A program made the position numbers and the translations under genes. DNA of 33,438 nt from positions 1 to 33,438 of the forward strand of contig JBOGED010000292.1 of NCBI GenBank assembly GCA_050743625.1. Direction: 5' to 3'. The notes under the pieces were generated by a model. That model was not told the DNA's origin. It made no database searches and was given only the letters and a program-made list of their open reading frames with translations. This DNA comes from JBOGED01 sp050743625. GTDB lineage: Bacteria; Actinomycetota; Nitriliruptoria; Euzebyales; Egibacteraceae. Below are positions 1-7,186 of the stretch, piece after piece. Position 1 is the first letter of the stretch, and every line of letters begins with the position of its first letter.

Positions 1-115
1 ACGCCTGGCAGGGCGGGTGTGCGATTACGGGCGGATGCGCCCGAGCAGGCACATCACACCGGGAACGCCGCGAGGCGAGCGGGTGGGCGGCTGCGGTCGG
101 AAACAGCAACGTTAT

Positions 116-386
116 TTATGCCCAGCCACTAAGGTCCACGCTCGGGTCGCTGGTGTGCGGCGTGCTCCTCCCGGATCCGCGCTGGTCGAAGAGCACGATC
201 CGGTACGCGGCGGGATCGAAGTACCGGCGCAGCCCGGTCGAGCATCCCGAGCCTGGGCCACCATGGAGTACGATGGCGGGCTTGCCTCGCGGATTGCCAC
301 ACGTCTCCCAGTACACAAGGTGACCATCGCCGACATCGAGCATGCCGTGCTTGTACGGTTCGATCTCCCGGGTAAGGCCCTGCCAT
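116..386 (-). pseudogene. Proline iminopeptidase N-terminal remnant (truncated, frameshifted)
   Basis: The translated fragment (start ATG at 386) carries the N-terminal part of an alpha/beta-hydrolase prolyl aminopeptidase: the MLDVGDG-x-LVYWETCGNP segment, the oxyanion motif HGGPGSGCS and the strand RIVLFDQRGSGRSTPH. The family is normally about 310-320 residues. Here the reading stops after SVDLSGWA, before the catalytic Ser, Asp and His, so no activity is expected. The first residues, MAGPYP, are in a different frame from EIEPYKHGMLDVG. One extra G near 366-368 explains this, and removing it gives an uninterrupted 90-codon frame. The fragment lies just downstream of the phosphotransferase gene on the same strand. 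It is clearly a relic; the family assignment is secure from motifs. Confidence 0.8.
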
Positions 387-403
387 ATCGCTGTGCTCCC
401 TGC

Positions 404-957
404 TCACGAAGCGATCCTGCCCTCGTTCCAGGCACGATGGAGGATGGCGTCGACGGTCTCCTCAGGGTTTGGTCTGACGAGTCGAGCCAAAGACCGACAC
501 GAGGACTCTGCGTGCGTAGCGTCTCGTCGAGATTCTGTGGGGTGAGCCCTCCGGCGTACCCCGTCTTCGCTCGCTCCTCCTCCCGACGAGCAACGACGTC
601 TGGGCGGGGAGCGAGGACGACGACCACGAGAGGGCGGCTGGTGATCGCCTCCACGTACTCGTGTAAGAGGGGACCGATGACGATGTCTTGGACGACAACG
701 CTGAATCCGGCGGCGAAGTAGGTGTCAGCCGCCGCCGCGCCCAGCTGGTAGCGAAGGCGCAGCTGACGCCACGCCTCGGGCGAAGGGTGTGCCGTCATCT
801 CCTCACGCCCGGACACCACCATCCTGTGGAAGGCGTGACCGCGGACGTGGACACCCTTGGCGAACCGGTGAGCCAGCATCTCCCCGACCGTGGATTTTCC
901 CGCCGCCATCACGCCAGTCAACAGCACGACGACATGCCGGTCAGCCAACGTGGTCAC
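404..957 (-). pseudogene. P-loop phosphotransferase/kinase (AAA_33-like), single-base frameshift
   Basis: Encodes a small P-loop kinase-like protein of the chloramphenicol-phosphotransferase/gluconate-kinase type. The Walker A motif GVMAAGKS follows VVVLLT near the N-terminus; a lid-like region RPDVVARREEERAKTGY and a C-terminal LDSSDQT segment are visible. The conceptual frame shifts near 466-471. Adding one base there converts the ending to the usual PEETVDAIL-type tail and a TGA at 404, giving 185 codons from the GTG at 957. Without this, the frame runs on as unrelated sequence across the iminopeptidase remnant. An ATG at 999 is an alternative start. Substrate is unknown. It is either a decaying gene or a sequencing indel. 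Confidence 0.65.
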
Positions 958-1050
958 AGACACATAGTCGCATCGGCTCTCGCCAATGTGCAGGCACACG
1001 AGTTATCCCGCACACAGACAACGCGGGGCGAAGCCCTCCTTAGTGGCCCG

Positions 1051-1440
1051 CTACGGATCCCGAGGCTCGTGCCCGTCGTGCTGACCCGGCGCGAAGGGCC
1101 ACTCTTCGAAGCCTTGGCATCGCCCGTCGGAGGTGAAGCGAAGCACCCAAAGGTTGCGCCAGCGACCCACGTCGGCGCGACGATAGTCAACAAAGATACG
1201 TACGACGGCCGTGTCACCCTCGATGGCAACCACGTCGCTCCTGAACGCGAACTTCTCGTCGGGGCCGTCTCGCGCCTCCCAGAACGGGGCCAGCTCGTCG
1301 AGCCCTTCAAGCGGCCGCACCCACGGCGAGGGAACGTAGCGGACCTTAGAAGAGAACACTTCGCCGAGCTGTTCGGTACCGGGCGTTCTCCAGGCTCGTT
1401 CATAGCGAGCGACCCAGCGCTGTACGGCTGACCTGTCCAT
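1051..1440 (-). CDS. SnoaL-like (NTF2-fold) protein
   Basis: A 129-residue protein starting MDRSAVQRWVARYERAWRTPG, the typical opening helix of NTF2-like/SnoaL-like polyketide cyclase-fold proteins, followed by LGEVFSSKVRYVPSPW, LDELAPFWEARDGPDEKFAF and a C-terminal strand VLRFTSDGRCQGFEEWPFAP. Such proteins often bind small hydrophobic ligands; a specific reaction cannot be inferred. The start at 1440 is preferred to 1500 because the fold begins there and the upstream 20 residues look unrelated. It is a single gene transcribed in the same direction as the neighbouring acetyltransferase relic. Confidence 0.75.
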   Translation of the reverse strand: MDRSAVQRWVARYERAWRTPGTEQLGEVFSSKVRYVPSPWVRPLEGLDELAPFWEARDGPDEKFAFRSDVVAIEGDTAVVRIFVDYRRADVGRWRNLWVLRFTSDGRCQGFEEWPFAPGQHDGHEPRDP

Positions 1441-1484
1441 GTCCCTATGCTCGCACGACGCTAGATGCCGGAGCGCCCAACCCC

Positions 1485-2761
1485 TCAGCTCACGGGCCAC
1501 ACGGTTGACGACTCACGCGGGAAGCAGGCGCTCAGCACGGCGTGGGCGCGGTGGTCGTTGACCCAGCAGTCGTAGTGTTCGGCGATCAGCGTGTCGAGAT
1601 CGCGGAAGCCGAACACGAGCTGGATGAGCTGGTCGCGGGGGAGTTGGACGCCTGCGTCGTCGAGGTCGTCGAGGCCGTCCAACCTCTCGACGGCCGTGAT
1701 CCGCCCTCGATGCACGACGAGCTGTAGTCCGTCGCGGTAGCAGCTGATCTTCACCTCGCCGGTCCATCCGTCGGCGATCGAGCCTGCCAGCCGGTGATCC
1801 AGGACGGGGACGAGGCCGCGAAGGAGGCTGGAGAGGTCAGGGACGCGGACGTACCAGGAGGCCAGGTCGAACGGCTGCACGAGGACGTCCGGACACGCCG
1901 TGTAGAGCGGGTGGGTCCGGCCGAGACCCGCGGCCAGGCCCCAGAACGAAGGGTTGAGCTCGACCCCTCGGTCGTGGCAGTGACGCAGGATCGCGGGACC
2001 GGCGTCGAGCCACGGGATCCCGGGTGCGAGCTCGCAGCGCAAGAGTCCCATCGTGGGCTCTCCAGATCGGTCCGTCCTGACCAGAACGCCGACGACCTCG
2101 CCAGCGTGCTCGACAACGTCGATCGCGTACCGCTCGAAGTTGCCTTCCCGCCGGCCGGTCAGCTCGTAGCGCCATTGGGCCTCGTCACGCGGGCAGCGCA
2201 CGAGGCCGCGTTCGGTGCCGGCGATGTCGGCGATGCGCGGCAGGTCCTCGCCGGTCGCGGGCCGGATCTTCCATGAGCCCGGCGTATCCAGTCCGGCGAG
2301 GTCGCTACGCGCCGCCCGGCGCCCTACCCACAGATCGAGGGCGTACGCGTATCCGAACTGCCGGTAGAACCAGCGAATACCGCTGATCACCTGCACGGGA
2401 AGTCCGCGATCGGACGCGCGGGCATGCACCGCGGCCATCAAGTGTCGAAGTGTCGCACCAGTCCCTGGCGCCGGTAGTCCGGGCGAGTTGCGACGGCCTC
2501 GACCTGACCGACGCCGATGTCGACCTCGCGATAGCGCCACCGCTGCGGGATGATCATCGCCGAGGACACGATCTCCCCGTCGGACTTGGAGATCACGAAG
2601 ATGTCGTCCAGGCTGACGGTGGGGTGCCGGTCGAACAGGTCGAGCGCCCACTGCCGGTACTGGTCGCCCCCGTGCATCTCGGCGTTGAACGCGGCGAGCC
2701 CCTCGGCGTCCTCGGTGGTCGCCGTGCGCAAGATCAAGCCGTCCGGGAGCATGGCGGTCAT
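1485..2761 (-). pseudogene. Eis-like GNAT N-acetyltransferase with SCP2-like C-terminus, single-base frameshift
   Basis: The N-terminal 100 residues (LILRTATTEDAEGLAAFNAEMHG ... VEAVATRPDYRRQGLVRH) form a GNAT acetyl-CoA-binding domain with the R-R-Q-G-L pyrophosphate loop. The frame then shifts near 2448-2455. In another frame the protein continues as LMAAVHARASDRGLPVQVISG, a second GNAT-like domain (IRPATGEDLPRIADIA), and a sterol-carrier-like C-terminal domain (VKISCYRDGLQLVVHRGRITAVERLDG) ending at 1485. Adding one base gives exactly 426 codons, matching the roughly 400-residue Eis family. Eis-type enzymes acetylate amines on antibiotics or proteins; the substrate here is not known. As written, the gene would give only a 107-residue stub. 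It is divergent from the acyl-CoA dehydrogenase pair, 53 bp away. Confidence 0.8.
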
Positions 2762-2814
2762 CGGAGGATCGTATAGTGACCCTGGTCAGACGCGGTGGAG
2801 GAGGGGAACGCCGA
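2762..2814. promoter_or_regulatory. Divergent promoter gap between acetyltransferase and acyl-CoA dehydrogenase
   Basis: Only 53 bp separate the two divergent starts. A TATAGT hexamer at 2772-2777 could be a -10 element, and GGAGGAGGGGAA just before 2815 is a strong ribosome-binding site that fixes the dehydrogenase start. No operator-like palindrome is obvious. Confidence 0.4.
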
Positions 2815-3957
2815 ATGGACTTCCGCGACAGCCCAGCCGAAGTGGAGTTCCGAGCGCGGGTGCGCGGGTGGCTGATCGAGCACCTGCCACAGGACCGGAA
2901 CCCGACACCCGAGCTACGGCGCTGGTGGCAGCGTGAGCTGTACGACGGCGGCTGGCTCGGCCTGACCTGGCCAAAGGAGTACGGCGGGCAGGGTGGGACG
3001 CTCGTCCAGCAGGTGATCTTCAACCAAGAGTCCGCGGCGCTGGCGGCGCCGGAACCGCTCAACACGATCGGGCTCTTCATGGCGGGGCCGACGATCATGG
3101 CCTGGGGAAGTGAGGCACAGAAGGCCCGATATCTCGAGCCGCTGCTCCGCGGCGACGAGATCTGGTGCCAGGGATTCAGCGAGCCAGGCTCCGGCAGCGA
3201 CCTCGGATCCTTGCGGACCCGGGCAGTGCGGGACGGTGACGCGTATATCGTCAACGGGCAAAAGGTGTGGACGAGCTACGGGCACCTCGCGGACTTCTGT
3301 CTCCTTCTGGCCCGGACCGATCCTGGGGCCGAGAAGCACGCTGGCCTTACGTACCTGATCGCCCAGATGCACGATCCGGGCGTGACCGTGCGGCCGCTCG
3401 TGCAGATCACCGGTGATCCCGAGTTCAACGAGCTGTTCTTCGACGATGCCCGGGTACCGGTGGCCAACCGCCTCGGGGGTGAGGGTGACGGCTGGAGGGT
3501 CGCGATGACCACGCTGATGCACGAGCGTGGGACGATGGGTGCGGCATTGCAGGTCGGGGCCAGGATCACGCTCGACCGGCTCGTCGAGCTGGCGCGTAAG
3601 CTCGGCCGCGCTGACGATCCGTTGGTCCGGGAGCGCCTCGCCGGCTTCCAGCTCGACGTGGAGGGCTTGCGGATCACGAATCTGCGTAGCCTGTCGAAGC
3701 TTCAGCGGGGCGCGCCGGGTCCCGAGGGCTCGATGGCGAAGCTGCTGTGGGAGCGCTCGCAGCAGGGCATGGGCGAGTTCGCTATGGAGCTGCTCGGCTC
3801 GGCCGGCCAGGTGATGGAGGGTCCTGAGACGGTCGGGGAGGGATTCTGGCCGCGCGTCTACCTGCGCGGCCGAGGCCACACGATCGAAGCGGGCACCACT
3901 GAGATCCTCAAGAACATCATCGCCGAGCGCGTGCTCGGGTTGGCCAGGAGCCGGTGA
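2815..3957 (+). CDS. Acyl-CoA dehydrogenase, large FadE-type subunit
   Basis: A 380-residue FAD-dependent acyl-CoA dehydrogenase catalysing alpha,beta-dehydrogenation of an acyl-CoA. Visible landmarks are the N-terminal helical domain (MDFRDSPAEVEFRARVRGWL), the FAD/substrate motif WCQGFSEPGSGSDLGSLRTRA, the beta-domain VNGQKVWTSYGHLADFCLLLARTD, and the C-terminal RGHTIEAGTTEILKNIIAER segment. The start at 2815 is chosen because a good Shine-Dalgarno sequence precedes it; the GTG at 2776 would add only unrelated residues. The next gene follows with overlap or a 2-nt gap and encodes a shorter, diverged dehydrogenase. This is typical of the heteromeric FadE pairs known from mycobacterial sterol side-chain breakdown. 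The actual substrate (steroid, branched or ordinary acyl-CoA) cannot be read from the sequence. Confidence 0.9.
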   Translation: MDFRDSPAEVEFRARVRGWLIEHLPQDRNPTPELRRWWQRELYDGGWLGLTWPKEYGGQGGTLVQQVIFNQESAALAAPEPLNTIGLFMAGPTIMAWGSEAQKARYLEPLLRGDEIWCQGFSEPGSGSDLGSLRTRAVRDGDAYIVNGQKVWTSYGHLADFCLLLARTDPGAEKHAGLTYLIAQMHDPGVTVRPLVQITGDPEFNELFFDDARVPVANRLGGEGDGWRVAMTTLMHERGTMGAALQVGARITLDRLVELARKLGRADDPLVRERLAGFQLDVEGLRITNLRSLSKLQRGAPGPEGSMAKLLWERSQQGMGEFAMELLGSAGQVMEGPETVGEGFWPRVYLRGRGHTIEAGTTEILKNIIAERVLGLARSR

Positions 3958-3959
3958 GG

Positions 3960-4982
3960 ATGGACGTCACGTTCACCGAAGAGCAGGAGGCACTGCGCGC
4001 CGCCGTGCGCCACCTGCTGACCGATCACTGCACGAGCGAGCGCATCAGGAAGGTGATGGTGTCCGACACCGGCGCTGACCTGGAGCTTTATCGCCGGCTC
4101 GTGGAGGTCGGTGTCACCGATCTTCCCGGCCTGGTCGAGCTCGGCGCCGTCTTGGAGGAGTGCGGCCGAGCGATCGCGCCGGTCCCGTTGGTCAGTGTGG
4201 CCGGCATCGCCGCGCCAGCCTTACAGACGGCCGGCCTGCACGACGTGGTCGCTGGCTTACGGGCGGGAGAAGCGCTCCCCATCCTTGCCCTAGATGGCGA
4301 GGCGACGCTGCGGGGCGGCACGGTCAGCGGTGTCTTCCATCATGTTCCCGAGGCTGGAATCGCCTCGCTGATCGCGCTGGTCGCCTCGGATGGCGGTCAG
4401 CCACGCCTCGTCGTGGTCGACCCGTCGGACGCGCGTGTCGAGGTCTTGCCGACGATGGACATGACCCGGCGGTTGTGCACGGTCCGGTTGGACGGCGCCG
4501 CGGTGCTCGCCGACGGCCCGGCCGGCCAAGGGTGGGCGGCACGCACCGCGGCCGAGCTGCACGGTACGGCGGCTTTGTCGTACGAGCTGGTTGGTGTGGC
4601 GCAAGCTTGCCTCGACATGGCGGTCGCTCACGCGAGGTCCAGGGAGCAGTTCGGCAGGCCAATCGGCGCCTACCAGGCGATCAGCCATCGCTGCGCTGAC
4701 ATGTTCGTTCTCGTCGAGTCCGCGCGCAGCCACGCGTACTACGCGGGCTGGGCGGTGAGGGAGGGCACTCCAGACGCGGCATTGGCGGCCAGCCAGGCGA
4801 AGGCCGCCGCGGGCGACGCCGCGGTCGCGTGCGCCGAGGGCGCGATCCAGATCCACGGCGGCATCGGCTTCACCTGGGAGCACGACCTGCACCTCTACCT
4901 GCGCCGCGCCCGCTCCGGCGCCGCCCTCCTCGGCACCCCCTCAGCGCATCGCCGCCGCATCGCCGACCTGATGGGCGTCTGA
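3960..4982 (+). CDS. Acyl-CoA dehydrogenase, small FadE-type partner subunit
   Basis: A 340-residue acyl-CoA dehydrogenase-fold protein: MDVTFTEEQEALRAAVRHLL at the N-terminus, a reduced middle domain, then SYELVGVAQACLDMAVAHARSREQFGRPIGAYQAISHRCADM and IQIHGGIGFTWEHDLHLYLRRA near the C-terminus. Its short length and abbreviated flavin domain fit the beta-type partner in alpha2-beta2 FadE heteromers. It is translationally linked to the upstream subunit: a GTG at 3954 overlaps the upstream stop, but the AGGAG at 3946-3950 is better spaced for the ATG at 3960. The last 92 nt recur, diverged, at 6941-7033 beyond the next two genes, suggesting an insertion event at the 3' end of this gene. Confidence 0.88.
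   Translation: MDVTFTEEQEALRAAVRHLLTDHCTSERIRKVMVSDTGADLELYRRLVEVGVTDLPGLVELGAVLEECGRAIAPVPLVSVAGIAAPALQTAGLHDVVAGLRAGEALPILALDGEATLRGGTVSGVFHHVPEAGIASLIALVASDGGQPRLVVVDPSDARVEVLPTMDMTRRLCTVRLDGAAVLADGPAGQGWAARTAAELHGTAALSYELVGVAQACLDMAVAHARSREQFGRPIGAYQAISHRCADMFVLVESARSHAYYAGWAVREGTPDAALAASQAKAAAGDAAVACAEGAIQIHGGIGFTWEHDLHLYLRRARSGAALLGTPSAHRRRIADLMGV
4891..4982. repeat. Direct repeat copy 1 (3' end of acyl-CoA dehydrogenase gene)
   Basis: This 92-bp stretch, the final 30 codons plus stop of the small dehydrogenase gene, is repeated in the same orientation at 6941-7033 with about four fifths of positions matching, including the TGA. The AAA ATPase/DUF4276 pair lies precisely between the two copies. 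Confidence 0.75.
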
Positions 4983-5036
4983 CCGGTCCTGTGGAGAACC
5001 CGAGTCGCCCGGGGGACTCGGGAGTACGATCCTGGT

Positions 5037-6137
5037 ATGGTTCAGCGGCTCGAAAAGGTGCAGATCGAGGGATACAAGTCTATCCGCTCGATGGAGCTGG
5101 ACATCCGTCCGATCAATGTGCTTGTTGGCGCCAACGGTGCAGGGAAAAGTAATTTCCTCGAGCTCTTCGATATCATCGGTGAGGCGCTGAACCTCAACTT
5201 GCGAGAAACCGTGGCGAGGCTCGGAGGAGCAAACCGTCTCCTTCACTACGGCGCCAAGGTCACCAGCGCGCTACACGTCAAGATGGTGTTCGGCAATAAC
5301 GGGTACGAGGCGTGGCTGGCGCCTGCCCGAGGCGAGGGCCTGTTTTTCCTGCGCGAACAGTGCTGGGGTACGGGTACGGGGTGGGACAAACCATACGTCG
5401 TCGATCTCGCCGTGGGTCAGGACGAGTCAGGGCTACTGCAAGAGGCCGCAGACCCTAGCCATGCCGTCGCCAGATGGACATTGGATACCATGTCCTCGTG
5501 GCGGAGGTTTCACTTTCACGACACGAGCGATCAGGCGGCGGTCAAGCGCCTCGGCCCTCTTGCAGACAACCGCGCCCTGCGGCGCGACGCGGGTAACCTC
5601 GCCGCTTTTTTGTACCGACTGCGCGAGACCCATCGAGCGAGCTACGACCGCATCGTGTCGGCGATCCAACTCGTGGCGCCTTTCTTCAAGGATTTCTCGC
5701 TCGCCCCTGACTCTCTGAACGAGCGCGATATCAAGCTTGAGTGGAGCTCCACGGAGGGCAGTGATTACGCTGACGCGCACTCGCTTTCGGACGGGACGCT
5801 GCGGTTCATGTGCCTGGCGACGCTCCTGCTGCAACCGGACCCACCTTCGCTGGTCCTTATCGACGAGCCGGAGCTCGGCCTCCATCCTTTCGCGATCGTC
5901 CAGCTCGCTGACCTCATCCGTTCTGTTACACAAGATTGTCAAGTGATTGTCTCTACGCAGTCCGTCACGCTGCTGAACCAGTTCGACGTCGACGACATCG
6001 TGGTCGTCGGCCGTCATGACGGCGCATCCACGTTCACACGGCTGGACGAAGAAGAGCTGACCTCGTGGCTCGACGAGTACGCCATCGGCGAGCTGTGGGA
6101 GAAGAATGTCATCGGCGGCCGCCCGAGCCGCGAGTAG
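5037..6137 (+). CDS. AAA (OLD/AAA15-type) ATPase, probable defence protein
   Basis: A 366-residue ABC-class ATPase of the RecF/SMC-like OLD or AAA15/AAA21 group. It has an N-terminal strand KVQIEGYKSI, Walker A GANGAGKS at residues 31-38, a signature-like LSDGT at about 250-254, Walker B LVLIDEPE at 272-279 followed by the D-loop GLHP, and a switch segment STQS (most relatives have STHS). No nuclease domain is fused to it. The next gene, 9 nt downstream, encodes a DUF4276 TOPRIM-like protein. Such ATPase plus TOPRIM/RloB-like pairs are familiar from abortive-infection systems such as PARIS and AbiL, where the ATPase senses phage and controls the effector. The defence role here is inference from domain pairing. 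Base composition is less GC-biased than in the neighbouring dehydrogenase genes. Confidence 0.85.
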   Translation: MVQRLEKVQIEGYKSIRSMELDIRPINVLVGANGAGKSNFLELFDIIGEALNLNLRETVARLGGANRLLHYGAKVTSALHVKMVFGNNGYEAWLAPARGEGLFFLREQCWGTGTGWDKPYVVDLAVGQDESGLLQEAADPSHAVARWTLDTMSSWRRFHFHDTSDQAAVKRLGPLADNRALRRDAGNLAAFLYRLRETHRASYDRIVSAIQLVAPFFKDFSLAPDSLNERDIKLEWSSTEGSDYADAHSLSDGTLRFMCLATLLLQPDPPSLVLIDEPELGLHPFAIVQLADLIRSVTQDCQVIVSTQSVTLLNQFDVDDIVVVGRHDGASTFTRLDEEELTSWLDEYAIGELWEKNVIGGRPSRE

Positions 6138-6146
6138 ACGACGCTC

Positions 6147-6800
6147 GTGCGCCAACTTTATGTCCTTGTCGAGGGCCAGACGGAGGAGTCCTTCGTCCGT
6201 GACACGCTGGCTGTTCATCTCAATGGGTTCGGTCTCGATCCTCGAGCCATCGTGGTCAAAACCAAGCGATTACGATCGGGAAAAGCCTTCAAAGGCGGGA
6301 CGATTCCGTGGGGTCAGATCAAGCGACAGGTGTATGAACTTCTCCGTGCGTCCCACGCCGCGGGTGTGACCACGATGCTGGACTTTTATGGTCTTCCCTC
6401 GGACTTTCCCGGCCAGGACAACCGTCCCACCCAGCCGAGGACGGCGGTGGAGCACTTGGAGCGCTGCGCGGGTAATACGGTCGGCGATCCGAGGTTCATT
6501 CCGTACCTCTCGCTGCACGAGTTCGAAGCCTTGCTCTTCGCCGATCCGCATGTTGTCGCACAACGGGCAGGAAAGGCGGGAGTAGAGCTGCAACTGCAGG
6601 CCGCGCTCTCTGACTGCAAAGAGCCAGAGCTTGTGGACGATGGACCAACGACCGCTCCTTCAAAGCGGATCATCGGCTGTTGGCCACGGTACGCGAAGAG
6701 CACTGACGGCCCCAGCCTCGCCGCCGAGATCGGTATGGACCGACTACGGGCCGCGTGCCCTCATTTCGACGGCTGGATCTGTCGTCTGGAGTCGCTCTGA
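6147..6800 (+). CDS. DUF4276 family protein (TOPRIM-like putative effector)
   Basis: 217 residues from a GTG start. The opening strand and acidic motif LYVLVEGQTEESFV (E9), the middle motif MLDFYGLPSDFPG (about 77-89) and IPYLSLHEFEALLFADP (about 118-134) are the hallmarks of DUF4276. This family is related to the RloB/TOPRIM-fold effectors that partner AAA15-type ATPases. The conserved Glu and Asp residues could form a metal site for nucleic-acid cleavage, as in TOPRIM nucleases; this is inferred, not shown. It sits 9 nt after the ATPase gene, so the two are almost certainly co-transcribed and work together. Confidence in the family is high and in the biochemical role moderate. Confidence 0.8.
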   Translation: MRQLYVLVEGQTEESFVRDTLAVHLNGFGLDPRAIVVKTKRLRSGKAFKGGTIPWGQIKRQVYELLRASHAAGVTTMLDFYGLPSDFPGQDNRPTQPRTAVEHLERCAGNTVGDPRFIPYLSLHEFEALLFADPHVVAQRAGKAGVELQLQAALSDCKEPELVDDGPTTAPSKRIIGCWPRYAKSTDGPSLAAEIGMDRLRAACPHFDGWICRLESL

Positions 6801-6804
6801 GCCC

Positions 6805-6860
6805 GTCAGCCGGCGGAGCTCTCGGGGTGATCGGGGGCGCCGAGGCGCAGGTGCTCGACG
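6805..6860. repeat. Direct repeat R2, copy 1
   Basis: A 33-bp block starting 4 nt after the DUF4276 stop is identical to 9980-10012, and similarity continues about 20 bp further with a few changes. Read on the minus strand both copies end as HLRLG[AS]PDHPESSAG followed by a stop, so they may be the 3' end of a lost minus-strand gene. The two copies bracket the STAND gene and its partner. Confidence 0.7.
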
Positions 6861-6940
6861 TGGTAGGCGGCTGACTGTTCCATCCCGACGGCTTTTGGCC
6901 AGGACCGGGCACGGGCTCTGCCGGAGCCGGGGAGGCCGGG

Positions 6941-7033
6941 ACGCTCTACCCGCGACGGCCCGCTCCGGCGCCGCACTTTCTCGGCACGCCCTCAGACCAC
7001 CGTCGCCGCATCGCCGAGCCGATAGGCGCCTGA
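6941..7033. repeat. Direct repeat copy 2 (relic of acyl-CoA dehydrogenase 3' end)
   Basis: Diverged copy of 4891-4982, including the stop codon position, but not joined to a coding frame. The rest of the 6801-7186 gap holds the R2 repeat copy and, from about 7100, an AT-richer stretch that probably contains the promoter of the STAND gene. No gene is seen here. Confidence 0.7.
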
Positions 7034-7099
7034 CAAGAGTCCGGCACGGCTACATAGATGGCTTACCGCCTTCGCCCTAGGTCGAATGTGGGCGCTCGT

Positions 7100-7186
7100 T
7101 TGTGTCACCCGTTTTTTGGCGCTTACGGTATCATTGAAGCTCGCCGCCGCTCTTAACTTATGAATTCATCATAAGGGGTGGCTGAG
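7100..7186 (+). promoter_or_regulatory. Promoter/operator region of the STAND gene
   Basis: This stretch is visibly AT-richer than its surroundings. It contains a perfect 10-bp palindrome ATGAATTCAT at 7160-7169, within the imperfect inverted repeat TTATGAATTCATCATAA, and the ribosome-binding site AAGGGG at 7173-7178. That site overlaps the GTG at 7178 and is spaced properly for the ATG at 7187. The palindrome lies next to the start and could be an operator. Confidence 0.45.

Noticed and set aside
17..721. Long plus-strand frame across the left edge
   Set aside because: It is antisense to the recognisable phosphotransferase and iminopeptidase relics, with Arg/Ser-rich shadow composition and no domain.
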